From Coriobacteriaceae bacterium (GTDB lineage Bacteria; Actinomycetota; Coriobacteriia; Coriobacteriales; Coriobacteriaceae), in contig CABOHA010000005.1 of NCBI GenBank assembly GCA_902399975.1, forward strand, positions 73,608 through 137,607: DNA of 64,000 nucleotides, read 5' to 3'. Both the position numbers and the translations under genes were made by a program. The notes below the pieces were generated by a model that was given only the letters and a program-made list of their open reading frames with translations, was not told the origin of the DNA and ran no database searches. How positions within the stretch are numbered: position 1 is the stretch's first letter; each line of letters opens with the position of its first letter. Positions 41,483 through 50,811 of this stretch are shown piece after piece.

Positions 41483-43498
41483 CTACATCACCTCCGCGTG
41501 AGGGGTCAAACCATTTGCCTTGAGCACCTCGTCGGGGAGCTCGGAATAGAAATGCTCGGTGCCGGGCACGCGCTTGAAGACCGGACGGGTGTCCAGGCCA
41601 ATACGCGGATGGCTCGAGCGGGGCGCGAAGCGATCGCCCTTGGGGAAATCGCGCGGGCTCGGAACGGCGCCGGGCACCTGGTGCAGGCGGCCCGAACCGC
41701 TCTCGATGGACAGGACGGAACCCAGAAGACCGCGGGTGTACTCGTGGATCGGGTTGGTGAGCAGCTCCTTGGTGGGCGCCTGCTCGATAACCTGACCGGC
41801 GTACATCACCGTGATGTTATGGGCGACCTCGGCGACCAGCGCCAGGTCATGCGAGACGAAGATCATGGCAAAGCCGAGCTTGGCCTGAAGGTCGTTGAGC
41901 AGCTTGATGACCTGCTTCTGGACGGTAACGTCCAGGGCGGTCGTGGGCTCGTCGCAGATGACCAGCTTGGGGTCGCGGGTAAGGGCCATAGCAATCAGAA
42001 CGCGCTGACGCTGACCACCGGAAAGCTCGTGCGGATAGCTCTCGAGCGTACGCTTGGGGTCGAGGCCCACGAGCTCCAGGAGCTCCTCGGCGCTACGGGT
42101 GCCGCCACGCTTGGTGAGCTGCTTCATCTGGGCAGAGATGAGCATGGAGGGATTGAGCGAGGACAGGGCGTCCTGATAGACCATAGCGATATCGGTACCG
42201 CGCAGGCCGAACCACTCCTTCTTACTCATCTTGAGCAGGTCGCGGCCCTCCCAGAGGACCTCGCCGGAAAGGTGCTCATCGTCGTCGGTCAGGCCCATGA
42301 TGGCCAGCGTGGTGATGGACTTACCGCAACCGGACTCGCCCACCAGGCCCATGGTCTGACCAGGACGGACGTCAAAGTTGACATGGTCGACGACGTTGAT
42401 ATCACCGTGATGCTCAAACTGAATGCAGAAGTCACGGACCGAGAGAATCGGTTCGACAGACTCGTCGGGCACATGGCGATCGTCACGCTTGAGCTCGACA
42501 TCGCGCAGGGCGCCAAGGCGAGCGGAGAGGGACTGGGCCTGCTCCTTGTAGGCGCGAACGGGGTCGGAGACCAGCAGGTCGGCCTCGCGGCGCTTGGAGG
42601 AATCGGTCGGATCCAGGGCGGCGGAGGGAGCAGCGGCCATGGCGTCGGTAATGCCCTCGGAGAGGATGTTGAGCGCCAGGCAGGTGATCATGATGGCCAG
42701 GCCCGGGAACAACGCCTGCCACCAACGGCCGGCGAGCACGCCGCCGCGGGCGTCGGCGAGGATGTTGCCCCAGGTAGCGGTGGGCTCCTGGATACCAGCG
42801 CCGATGAAGGTCAGCGAAGCCTCGAAGATGATGGCGTCGGCGACTAGGGTAACGGTGAAGACCATGATCGGGGCGATGCAGTTACGCAGAACATGCTTGA
42901 TTAAAATCCACGGAGCCTTGGCGCCGGAAACGATGACCGCGCGGACATAGTCCTCGCCGTACTCGGACACGATGTTGGCGCGCACGATACGGGCAATCTG
43001 CGGAGTGTACATAAAGCCGATGGCGAAGATGATCGACGGCACGGAGTTGCCCAGGATGGAGACGAAGACGGCCGCGAGGGCGATGCCCGGGATGGACATG
43101 ATGATGTCCAAGATACGCATGATCGTCTCGGAGACGGCCTTGCGCGAAACCGCTGCAAGGGCGCCCACGACCGAGCCGCAGACCAGAGCCATGGCAGTGG
43201 CGCCAAAGCCGATAATCAGCGAGTAACGACCACCGTAGAGCATACGCGACAGAATATCGCGACCCTTATCGTCGGTACCGAAGATAAATCCGTTGCCGGG
43301 AGCCTGGCGAGCCGTAAAGATCTCGACCGGGCTATAGGGGGCAAGAAGGGGCGCCAGAATCGCAGTCAGGGCGACCAGCACCAGCACGGCGGCGGCAATC
43401 TTAGAAGACAGCGTCATCTTCTTCCAGCCACCGAGCTTGAGCCCCTTGGAGGCAGCCTTCTCGAGCTGCTCGGTTTGCTTCTCTCGAATCTTTACCAT
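41483..43498 (-). CDS. Sialic acid ABC transporter, permease-ATPase fusion (SatC-like)
   Basis: 671 residues joining an OppC-type permease (residues about 1-295: spans starting KIAAAVLVLVALTAILAPLLA, hallmark FGTDDKGRDILSRMLYGGR, coupling motif VSGAKAPWILIKHVLRN) to an OppD-type ATPase (from about 345: Walker A GLVGESGCGKSITTL, Q-loop MVYQDALSSLNP, signature LSGGQRQRVLIAMA, Walker B VICDEPTTALD). A charged linker of about 50 residues joins them. This fusion is the known layout of the SatABCD sialate transporter of Haemophilus ducreyi and of the corynebacterial sialate system. It starts 3 bases after the upstream permease gene. Confidence 0.92.
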   Translation of the reverse strand: MVKIREKQTEQLEKAASKGLKLGGWKKMTLSSKIAAAVLVLVALTAILAPLLAPYSPVEIFTARQAPGNGFIFGTDDKGRDILSRMLYGGRYSLIIGFGATAMALVCGSVVGALAAVSRKAVSETIMRILDIIMSIPGIALAAVFVSILGNSVPSIIFAIGFMYTPQIARIVRANIVSEYGEDYVRAVIVSGAKAPWILIKHVLRNCIAPIMVFTVTLVADAIIFEASLTFIGAGIQEPTATWGNILADARGGVLAGRWWQALFPGLAIMITCLALNILSEGITDAMAAAPSAALDPTDSSKRREADLLVSDPVRAYKEQAQSLSARLGALRDVELKRDDRHVPDESVEPILSVRDFCIQFEHHGDINVVDHVNFDVRPGQTMGLVGESGCGKSITTLAIMGLTDDDEHLSGEVLWEGRDLLKMSKKEWFGLRGTDIAMVYQDALSSLNPSMLISAQMKQLTKRGGTRSAEELLELVGLDPKRTLESYPHELSGGQRQRVLIAMALTRDPKLVICDEPTTALDVTVQKQVIKLLNDLQAKLGFAMIFVSHDLALVAEVAHNITVMYAGQVIEQAPTKELLTNPIHEYTRGLLGSVLSIESGSGRLHQVPGAVPSPRDFPKGDRFAPRSSHPRIGLDTRPVFKRVPGTEHFYSELPDEVLKANGLTPHAEVM

Positions 43499-43501
43499 AA
43501 T

Positions 43502-44458
43502 CTACACCGTCCTGATGCGCGGGTTGATGAGCAGGTAGAGCATGTCAACCACGATGTTGATGATGATGAAGGCAAGAGCAACGACGATGACGACGCCCTG
43601 AACCAGGTTCGCCTCGTTGCCCTGAACGCCCTGCAGAATCGCGGTGCCCATGCCGGGGAGGTTGAAGATAACCTCGATGACGACGGCGCCGCCCATGAGG
43701 TAACCGATCTTAAGACCGAGGGTGGTGACCGGGGTGATCAGCGCATTGCGAAGAACGTTGATACCGACGACGACCTTCTCGGGAACGCCGGCGCCGCGAG
43801 CCATACGGACATAGTCCTTGTCGAGCTCCTCGACCATGGCGGTACGCACGATACGAGTCATCTGGCCCGTCAGCGGAAATGCCAAGGCGATGGCGGGCAT
43901 AATCATGCGGCCCAGATAACCAGCCGGATTCGTGGTGAAGTGAGGCAGAGCACCCGATGCCGGGAGCACCTTAAGGTAGGAAGAGAACAGCAGGATCAAC
44001 AGAACGGCAAGCCAGAACGACGGGGTTGCCAAGCCGGCGATGGAAAAGACGCGGATCACTTGGTCCGGCCATTTGTCGCGATACAGTGCCGCGATGACGC
44101 CGAGCAAAAACGAAACGACCGCACCGATGGCAAGGCCGATGAAGGTCAGCTGCATCGTGACGGGCAGGGCCGTGGAGATGCGCTTGGCAACGGAGTTGCG
44201 AGCAGCACCATAGGTGCCCATGTCGCCATGGATCAAATCGCCCATATAGCGCACGTAGCGCACGGGCCAGGGGTCGTCCAGACCATACTTCTCATGGTAC
44301 TCGGCAACCGCCTCGGGCGAGGCACCGTCACCCAACGCCGTGTAGGCGGGGTCGGTCTTGGAGAACGACATAAGGAAGAACACCAGGACGGTGACGCCCA
44401 ATGCCATGATCGGCAGCGCCACAAGACGCCTTCCAATCAAACGTAGCAAGTTGTTCAC
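43502..44458 (-). CDS. Sialic acid ABC transporter, permease (SatB-like)
   Basis: 318-residue OppB-type permease with six spans, the first at VALPIMALGVTVLVFFLMSF, and coupling motif MARGAGVPEKVVVGINVLRN. GTG 44458 is chosen because AAGGGGAG lies 5 bases before it and the protein then starts as other members do. It forms the membrane channel with the permease half of the downstream fusion. Confidence 0.91.
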   Translation of the reverse strand: MNNLLRLIGRRLVALPIMALGVTVLVFFLMSFSKTDPAYTALGDGASPEAVAEYHEKYGLDDPWPVRYVRYMGDLIHGDMGTYGAARNSVAKRISTALPVTMQLTFIGLAIGAVVSFLLGVIAALYRDKWPDQVIRVFSIAGLATPSFWLAVLLILLFSSYLKVLPASGALPHFTTNPAGYLGRMIMPAIALAFPLTGQMTRIVRTAMVEELDKDYVRMARGAGVPEKVVVGINVLRNALITPVTTLGLKIGYLMGGAVVIEVIFNLPGMGTAILQGVQGNEANLVQGVVIVVALAFIIINIVVDMLYLLINPRIRTV

Positions 44459-44519
44459 GTTCTCTCCCCTTTCTTTTGTCGGTAGGACCAACTGGTATAT
44501 GAGTACGGATACTCATTAC

Positions 44520-44553
44520 AAGACCCGAGCGACATCGAGGTCGCCCGGGTCTT
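44520..44553 (-). terminator. Hairpin between binding protein and permease genes
   Basis: 14-bp stem with one mismatch (44520-44533 with 44540-44553, loop of 6) followed on the minus strand by a weak UUGUAAU. Likely a partial terminator or stabiliser that favours the binding protein. Confidence 0.65.
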
Positions 44554-44615
44554 TGTTTCAACTATGAGGATACGGTCCCAACGACCGACATCCTGCATAC
44601 AGACTCAAGCGAGTC

Positions 44616-46229
44616 TTACGCCTTGACGGTCGCAACGCCCCTGAAGGACATGCTCGTCGTGCCGATGCCCTTGAAGCCATCGAGGGCCTCGCCGTTGGGC
44701 GCAGTGGACGGATCGTCCCAGGAAGCGGAGACGGTCTTGACGTGGACAACGGGGTACAGAACGGCGTTGTCGGCAATGATGTCAAAGCACTCGTTCCACT
44801 TCTTCTGCTGCTCGTCGCCCTCGGCGGCAAGAGCCTCGTCCATGAGACTGTGGAGCTTCTGCCACTCAGCGGACTCCTTCCACGGGCAACGGGTCTGCAT
44901 CCAGACGTTGTCGCCGTACCACCAGTTGAGCAGCAGGTCGGGGTCGGCGCCGAAGCAGGAAGGATCGCCAGGGGCAAGGAGGATATCGTAGGCCTCGCCG
45001 CCGTCGATGGCAGCGTAGGTGGCCGGCGAGGTATCGGTCTGGATGGTCACATCGAAGCCGAGAGCGTCGAGGTCGTTCTTGACCTGGGCGGCCATGCCCT
45101 TAATCTGCTCGTTGTCGGTGGTGCGCAGGGTGATGGCACCCGGGGTGATGCCAGACTCCTCGATGAGCTTCTTAGCCTTCTTGGCGTCGGTCTTGTACAC
45201 CGTGGAAGCCTCATGATAGTTGGTGAAGCTCTTGGGCAGGTAGCAGCTGGCAGCGGTGGCAAGGCCGGCGAAGGTGTTGCTGACCATCTTCTCGGTGTCG
45301 AGCGCATACATGACAGCCTGACGGACCTTGACGTTGTTCCAAGGCTCCTTGGCGACGTTGAACATGATGAAGCGGGTGCCGAAACCCTGAACGTTATCGA
45401 TCTTGCAGCCGGCGCTCTCGAGCTGGTCGACGGCGTCAGCGGTAACGAGCTCCATAACGAGCGTGGAGCCCTCCTGCTGAGCGGTAACGCGAGCGGTGGG
45501 GTCGGTCAGGATGCTGTACTGGATCTTCTTATCCTCAGCAGCATACTCACCGTTGTACTCGGGGTTGGGAACCAGGGTGATCTCGGTATCGGAGATAGAG
45601 TCGTACATCCAGGGGCCGGAGCCGATCGGCTGCTTGGCGCGATCCTCCTCGGTCTGGGTGGCCGGGGTAACGCGGACGATGGCCAGACGATCCTTGAGCA
45701 GGGAGAAGTTGGGGACCTTGGTCTTGACCGTCACGGTGCTGGCGTCCTTGGCCTCGATGGACTCGAAGGGCTGGAAGAACGGAGCATAGGTAGCGGAAGC
45801 GGCGCAAGCGGTGTAGGAGGCAACGACATCGTCAGCGGTGACCTCGGTGCCATCGGAGAACTTGGCGCCCTTGCGGATGGTGACCTCGAAAGTGGTGTCG
45901 TCCACAGACTTGGGATCGTCGGTGGCGAGCTCGTTGAAGGTGCTGTAGTCGTGGTAATCGATGCCGTAGAGGCCCTCGACGACGTGCCAGTTAGCACCCA
46001 GGCCCACAGCGGAGCCGGTGCTGGCGGGATCGAAGCTGGACGGAGCGTAAGCGGAACCAGCGGTGATCACGCCGCCGCCACGGTTGGCGGAATCGGTGGA
46101 ACCGGAAGCGGAACCCTCGTCGCTAGAGCTGCCACCGCAGCCGGTGAGACCAAGCCCTGCGACAGCAGCGACGCTGCCGGTGAGGCCGAGGAACGAACGC
46201 CTGGACATACCCTTGTTGATGATGGCCAT
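44616..46229 (-). CDS. Sialic acid-binding lipoprotein (SatA-like, SBP family 5)
   Basis: 537-residue extracytoplasmic binding protein. Tat-type lipoprotein signal SRRSFLGLTGSVAAVAGLGL with lipobox LTGC (Cys at about residue 31), then a Ser/Gly linker. SBP_bac_5 motifs follow (SSFDPASTGSAVGLGAN at about 62, WNNVKVRQAVMYALDTEKM at about 300). ATG 46229 lies 5 bases after AGGAG. First gene of the sialate operon, downstream of a well-formed promoter with an operator-like palindrome. By family alone it could bind peptides; operon content makes sialic acid the best call. Confidence 0.85.
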   Translation of the reverse strand: MAIINKGMSRRSFLGLTGSVAAVAGLGLTGCGGSSSDEGSASGSTDSANRGGGVITAGSAYAPSSFDPASTGSAVGLGANWHVVEGLYGIDYHDYSTFNELATDDPKSVDDTTFEVTIRKGAKFSDGTEVTADDVVASYTACAASATYAPFFQPFESIEAKDASTVTVKTKVPNFSLLKDRLAIVRVTPATQTEEDRAKQPIGSGPWMYDSISDTEITLVPNPEYNGEYAAEDKKIQYSILTDPTARVTAQQEGSTLVMELVTADAVDQLESAGCKIDNVQGFGTRFIMFNVAKEPWNNVKVRQAVMYALDTEKMVSNTFAGLATAASCYLPKSFTNYHEASTVYKTDAKKAKKLIEESGITPGAITLRTTDNEQIKGMAAQVKNDLDALGFDVTIQTDTSPATYAAIDGGEAYDILLAPGDPSCFGADPDLLLNWWYGDNVWMQTRCPWKESAEWQKLHSLMDEALAAEGDEQQKKWNECFDIIADNAVLYPVVHVKTVSASWDDPSTAPNGEALDGFKGIGTTSMSFRGVATVKA

Positions 46230-46348
46230 GTCTTCTCCTATCAATAGAGAATCTTACCCGGGAGCACCTAGACGCGCCCCCGCGCAACTTGCGGACGATA
46301 TATACCTTACCTACCGACGAGCCCAACTGAGGTGCCGCGCTCGGCGAC

Positions 46349-46429
46349 CGATACATACATACGCTTGAACGGTATTTACTACCGTTCACCGAATTCATTG
46401 ACAAACGATTCGCCAGACAGTATGTATCG
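46349..46429 (-). promoter_or_regulatory. Sialate operon promoter and operator
   Basis: Minus-strand -35 TTGTCA (46399-46404) and -10 TAGTAA (46376-46381) are 17 bases apart. The perfect palindrome TGAACGGTA-TTTAC-TACCGTTCA (46366-46388) covers the -10, so a bound protein would block polymerase. A further 10-bp inverted repeat, CGATACATAC (46349-46358) and GTATGTATCG (46420-46429), brackets the promoter symmetrically. Confidence 0.65.
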
Positions 46430-46542
46430 ACGAGGTGAGATATCAGTCTTCGTCAACCCGCAGAATAGCAGGGTTGTTCACCAGGGCTAGTCAAACGTTT
46501 TAGCGTTAATAAAACCCGAAATCGGCTGGTAATCGCCGTGAA

Positions 46543-46573
46543 ATACATGATTGAAAATCACGCAATCATGTAT
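46543..46573. repeat. AT-rich inverted repeat downstream of uvrC
   Basis: Perfect 11-bp arms ATACATGATTG (46543-46553) and its complement (46563-46573) with a 9-base spacer. It could be the uvrC terminator without U-run, or a second operator for the sialate promoter. Confidence 0.5.
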
Positions 46574-46594
46574 ATCAGTGGTTTAGAGGCGTGT

Positions 46595-48541
46595 TTAGTT
46601 TTCGGATTGCTTTGCCGCCGCCTCGGCGCGCTCGGCATTCCATGCAACGAGCGCCTCGTGAACCGCTTTGGCGACATCGGCAGGAATGCCTCGAACTTCC
46701 GCGATCTCTTGCTCGCTCGCCGCGCGCAAACGCTTCATCGAGCCAAAATGGCGCATAAGGGCACGTTTTCTGGTGGGTCCCACGCCTGGAACGTCATCGA
46801 GTACCGAAACCGTCATGGCTTTATCGCGCAATTCGCGATGGAACGTGATGGCAAAACGGTGCGATTCATCGCGCACCTGTTTAATTAGATAGAGCGACGC
46901 GGACCCGGTCGGCAGCACGACGGGAGTCTCGTCCCAAGGCACAAAAACTTCCTCATCGGCCTTCGCCAAGCCACAAACTGGTATATCGAGCCCAAGAGCC
47001 TCAAGTTGCTTGATCGCAGCGGTCAATTGCGGCTTACCGCCATCGACAACGAGCAAATCGGGGCGCGAGCCAAAGCGCTCGTCGGCCATGCGCTCGGGAG
47101 CATAGCGTCGTCCCAAAACCTCGGACATCGACACGAAGTCGTTTGCCTCGTCCAATTCGGCCTGGATTTTAAAACGACGATACTGGCTCTTGTCGGCGCG
47201 CCCGTTGGTAAACACCACCATCGAGGCGACCGTAAAGGTGCCATGCAGCGTCGAGATATCGAAGCACTCGATACGCAACGGCGGCGATGGCAGCGCCAAC
47301 GCACTTTCGAGCTCCAGGAGCGCTTGATTGGTGCGGTCGTCAGCGTACCCCGTTCGCATCATGTAGCGCATGAGGGCATGGCGCGCATTTTTGGATGCCA
47401 TATCGAGCAGACGGTGCTTTTCGCCACGCTGCGGCCTATGGAGATGGCAGGAACGCTCACGCTTGCCCGCAAGCCACTCCCCCAGCGCCTCCGCATCCTC
47501 AAGCTCGACGGAAAGGTTGACCTCAGCTGGAATATCAGCCGTCTCGTCGTAATAGCGCTTAAGAAAGCCCGACTGGAGCTCTTCCTCGTCAACATCAAGA
47601 CCCTTGTCGAGAATGAACTCGCAGGTGCGAACTGTTCGGCCCTCGCGAACGACGAAGACGCAAGCGGCGGAGATGGTCTCCTCGCGATAGAAACCGATGA
47701 CATCGATATCGACACTGGAGGGAAAAACGACTTGCTGACGATCGTCCAGACCCCTGATGACCTCCAAACGACGTTTGACGCGGGCGGCGCGCTCAAAATC
47801 GAGCGCCTCGGCGGCCTCCGTCATCTCGGATGTCAGCTCGTCGACGACGTCCTTGCGATGGCCCGACAAAAAACGTTCGACACGCTTGACGTTCTTGGCA
47901 TAGTCTGCCGGGGAAATCGCGCCGACACACGCACCCGGGCCGCGCCCGACATGATAGTCGAAGCAGGGGCGCCCGTTTTGCGCGCAAATCATATTGACGA
48001 TGTCTTCCTCGCCCTTGTGGGACTCGACGATACGGCGACAACGACGCCACTCCGCACAGGATGCGGAGCAGATGGGGATAACCTTGCGCAGCGTATCTAT
48101 CGTCTCACGTGCCGCGCGGCTATCGGTATAAGGTCCAAAATAGCGCGTTCCCGGCTTATGACGCTCACGCGTGTATTTGATAGCGGGATACAGGTCGCCC
48201 TTTGTAATGGCGATAAAGGGGTAGCTCTTGTCATCCTTGAGGTCGACGTTAAAGTACGGATGGTACTGACCAATCAAATTGCGCTCGAGCACCAACGCCT
48301 CGTGCTCGGTCTCCACCACGATATAGTCAAAACTCGCCACCAGCTGCATCATCAGCGGGATCTTCTGGCGCTCGTCCTGCAGCGTCACGTACTGACGCAT
48401 ACGGGCGCGCAGGTTTTTCGCCTTGCCCACGTAGATGACATCGCCCTTGGCGTCTTTCCAAAGGTAGCAGCCGGGCTGCGTGGGAACGCGCGAAACCTGC
48501 TCGGCAAGCGTTGGAATGTTGTCGTGACCGGTCACGCGCAC
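46595..48541 (-). CDS. uvrC: Excinuclease ABC subunit C
   Basis: 648-residue nuclease making both cuts in nucleotide excision repair. GIY-YIG domain at the N-terminus (PGCYLWKDAKGDVIYVGKAKNLRAR), a UvrB-interacting UVR helix (ELTSEMTEAAEALDFERAARVKRRLE, about 208-235), the RNase H-like endonuclease (RIECFDISTLHGTFTVASMVVF, DLLVVDGGKPQ) and C-terminal HhH (DDVPGVGPTRKRALMRHFGS). GTG 48541 directly abuts the murJ stop; a second GTG two codons later is also possible. Confidence 0.96.
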   Translation of the reverse strand: MRVTGHDNIPTLAEQVSRVPTQPGCYLWKDAKGDVIYVGKAKNLRARMRQYVTLQDERQKIPLMMQLVASFDYIVVETEHEALVLERNLIGQYHPYFNVDLKDDKSYPFIAITKGDLYPAIKYTRERHKPGTRYFGPYTDSRAARETIDTLRKVIPICSASCAEWRRCRRIVESHKGEEDIVNMICAQNGRPCFDYHVGRGPGACVGAISPADYAKNVKRVERFLSGHRKDVVDELTSEMTEAAEALDFERAARVKRRLEVIRGLDDRQQVVFPSSVDIDVIGFYREETISAACVFVVREGRTVRTCEFILDKGLDVDEEELQSGFLKRYYDETADIPAEVNLSVELEDAEALGEWLAGKRERSCHLHRPQRGEKHRLLDMASKNARHALMRYMMRTGYADDRTNQALLELESALALPSPPLRIECFDISTLHGTFTVASMVVFTNGRADKSQYRRFKIQAELDEANDFVSMSEVLGRRYAPERMADERFGSRPDLLVVDGGKPQLTAAIKQLEALGLDIPVCGLAKADEEVFVPWDETPVVLPTGSASLYLIKQVRDESHRFAITFHRELRDKAMTVSVLDDVPGVGPTRKRALMRHFGSMKRLRAASEQEIAEVRGIPADVAKAVHEALVAWNAERAEAAAKQSEN

Positions 48542-50224
48542 CTACTTGCGACGAATCAGCGCCGAGACCTCGGGCATCTTAAGGACGACGGCAAGGCCAA
48601 AGGTAACAGCAAGCGAGACGACACCCGCAACGCAAACGTAGCCAAGAGTAATCAGAATCGAGCCGCCAAGTGCCCCGACAAAGTGCTCAAGCGCCCACAT
48701 GACGCCGGCGCCTGCGGCAGCACCCAGGCCACCGAGCAAAAGGCCAAAGAAACCGCCATGCAGGATAGATTTAACCTGAAGACCACGCAGACGACGACGC
48801 AGCCACCACAGCGAGCAACCGACCAAGATCACGTAGTCGACGACATACGAAAGCGCGATTGCGGGCATACCGAAGCCCAGCACAACGCCAAACAGCAGAA
48901 CCGAGCCGGCCTGGCCGATGGCGGAATACAGACAATAGCGGCTATAGGGCTTCATGTCGAGCAAGGCAGAGAAGCTCTTCTGCATCAGCACGACCACGCC
49001 GTAGAGCGGCAGGGAAAGTGCCAGGTAGATAAGGAACTCCGACACCAGCGCCACACCGGACTCATCGAACTTGCCAGCGCAGTAGATCATGTTGAGCGGA
49101 CGCGCGAAGACAATCAAGTACAGCGCGAATGGAATCAGGAAGAACAGCATCTGGGCGACGCCACGCGAAATGCCCGTGCGGACGCTGTCGTAATCCTTCT
49201 CCTGTGCGTCGTGAGAGAGCTCGGTATAGAGCGCCGTCGAAAGCGAGGCGGCAATCAGCGCGTAGGGCAGCGTGTACCACAGGCGCGCATAGGCGATGAC
49301 GGAAGGACCGGTCTCGGGCTGGACCACCAGCGCAGCAGCGTTGGTGATAGAAGTCGAGACAAACATGCACACCGTGGCGAGCAGCGTCGGGATACCGAGC
49401 GCAATCGTCTGGCGCAGTGCGGGGTCCTTAAAGTCGATATGGATATGGGGATGCACGCCGTGCTTGCCAAGCGCGGGGATCTGACATGCCATCTGAACAA
49501 AGACACCGAGGGTCGTACCGGCCGCAATCAAGATGATGCCGGCACGTTCGCCAAACTGTGCGGACACGGGCGCAAAGCCCATAAAGCTCGCAATGACGAT
49601 CACATTGTTGAGGACCGGGGCAAACGTCGACCAGAAGTAGTCGCGGTGTGCGTTGAGGACGCCCGAAAACACCGAGCCCAAACCATAAAACAGAATCTGG
49701 ATGGCAAAGAAACGGAACATGAACGCAGCGGTATCCATGCTGCCGCCGTCACCCGAAAGGAACGATTGCGTCCAGATAAAGCCCGGGGCGAACACGGTCC
49801 CCAGCAACGAAATGCCACCCAGCACCAATAGCAGAATACCGAGCAGGTTGCCCACGTACTCGTTAGAGGCCTCGCGACCCTGCTCACGCCTCACGCCCAT
49901 GTACACGGGCAAAAACGCCGTCACGAGCATGCCGCCCATCACGAGTTCGTAGAGCATATTGGGCAGGTTGTTGGCGACCTGATAGGAAGACGAGAGCAGT
50001 GACATGCCGATAGCGGCCGCCATTGCCCACGTGCGGATAAAACCGGTGACGCGAGACACGATGGTCAGGATGGTCATAAGCCCGGCGGAACGACCAACCG
50101 TGGAGTAGTCCGACGAGCCCATGTCGTCAGTGTCATCTCGCGACGAAGAAGCTTCGGATGAGGGTGTCTGAGGCGCAGATTCTTCTGCAAAATGAGCTCC
50201 GCGCTTCAATTCTTCCTGCGGCAT
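48542..50224 (-). CDS. murJ: Lipid II flippase MurJ
   Basis: 560-residue MviN/MurJ membrane protein with about 14 spans that flips lipid II for peptidoglycan synthesis. After a polar 45-residue N-terminal tail the first span starts at AGLMTILTIVSRVTGFIRTWAMA, with the conserved Arg residues; NNLPNMLYELVMGGMLVTAFLPV and FSGVLNAHRDYFWSTFAPVLNN are typical MurJ segments. ATG 50224 lies 3 bases after the ybaK stop. Coupling of murJ to uvrC by abutting stop and start is notable but may be chance. Confidence 0.94.
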   Translation of the reverse strand: MPQEELKRGAHFAEESAPQTPSSEASSSRDDTDDMGSSDYSTVGRSAGLMTILTIVSRVTGFIRTWAMAAAIGMSLLSSSYQVANNLPNMLYELVMGGMLVTAFLPVYMGVRREQGREASNEYVGNLLGILLLVLGGISLLGTVFAPGFIWTQSFLSGDGGSMDTAAFMFRFFAIQILFYGLGSVFSGVLNAHRDYFWSTFAPVLNNVIVIASFMGFAPVSAQFGERAGIILIAAGTTLGVFVQMACQIPALGKHGVHPHIHIDFKDPALRQTIALGIPTLLATVCMFVSTSITNAAALVVQPETGPSVIAYARLWYTLPYALIAASLSTALYTELSHDAQEKDYDSVRTGISRGVAQMLFFLIPFALYLIVFARPLNMIYCAGKFDESGVALVSEFLIYLALSLPLYGVVVLMQKSFSALLDMKPYSRYCLYSAIGQAGSVLLFGVVLGFGMPAIALSYVVDYVILVGCSLWWLRRRLRGLQVKSILHGGFFGLLLGGLGAAAGAGVMWALEHFVGALGGSILITLGYVCVAGVVSLAVTFGLAVVLKMPEVSALIRRK

Positions 50225-50227
50225 CGC

Positions 50228-50728
50228 TCAGTCCTCTCTCGTAATCGCGGCAACTGTCGCCCCGCAAAATGCAATTAAATCATCAGGTGCAAGCTCGAGC
50301 TGATAACCACGCTTGCCTCCCGAAATAAAAATGGTATCCCAAAGGACACATGTCTCATCAATGAGCGTCCTGTAGCGTTTTTTCATACCGACCGGACTGC
50401 AGCCGCCGCGAACGTAGCCAGTCGCCGCAAGCAAATCCTTCACATGCATCATGGCCAAGGACTTCTCCCCCGCGGCACGCGCGGCGGACTTTAGATCGAG
50501 CTCGTCGGCAACAGGGATGCAGCACACGACATGGTCGTTGGACGGCGTCACGCAGACCAAGGTCTTAAATCCTTGACCGGGCTCCTCGCCAAGCTGCTCC
50601 GAAATCGCGACCCCCAGGCCCGCCGACTCATCACCATCGTCTTCGTACGTATGTAGAACATAGGAAATGCCGGCGCTTTCCAGCTCGCGCATCGCATTGG
50701 TTTTTGGCGTCTTTACAGCCTTTGCCAT
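50228..50728 (-). CDS. ybaK: YbaK-type Cys-tRNA(Pro) deacylase
   Basis: 166-residue free-standing editing protein that clears Cys mischarged on tRNA-Pro. Family motifs: KTLVCVTPSNDHVVCCIPVADELDLK with the substrate region, a conserved Lys in LDLKSAARAAGEKSLAM, GYVRGGCSPVGMKKRYRTLIDE with the GxxSPxG loop. ATG 50728 follows AAAGGA by 6 bases. First gene of ybaK-murJ-uvrC. Confidence 0.93.
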   Translation of the reverse strand: MAKAVKTPKTNAMRELESAGISYVLHTYEDDGDESAGLGVAISEQLGEEPGQGFKTLVCVTPSNDHVVCCIPVADELDLKSAARAAGEKSLAMMHVKDLLAATGYVRGGCSPVGMKKRYRTLIDETCVLWDTIFISGGKRGYQLELAPDDLIAFCGATVAAITRED

Positions 50729-50811
50729 GGCATATCCTTTCCCTCGCATTCGGACGCAAGGATTAAGTATATGTCCAATTCAGCTGCATACGTAACTTCG
50801 ACACAGCAAGC

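Larger units (their letters stand above)
46230..46594. other. Control region of the sialate operon
   Basis: 365 bases between uvrC and the binding-protein gene. It contains the predicted promoter and palindromic operator (46349-46429) and an AT-rich 11-bp inverted repeat (46543-46573). No regulator gene is present in or beside the operon. Confidence 0.7.

Noticed and set aside
40433..42847. 804-codon plus-strand frame opposite the sialate transporter genes
   Set aside because: Antisense of the ATPase and fusion genes; no ribosome site or motif.
47006..49831. 941-codon plus-strand frame opposite uvrC and murJ
   Set aside because: Antisense shadow of two intact genes; low-complexity basic protein without motifs.
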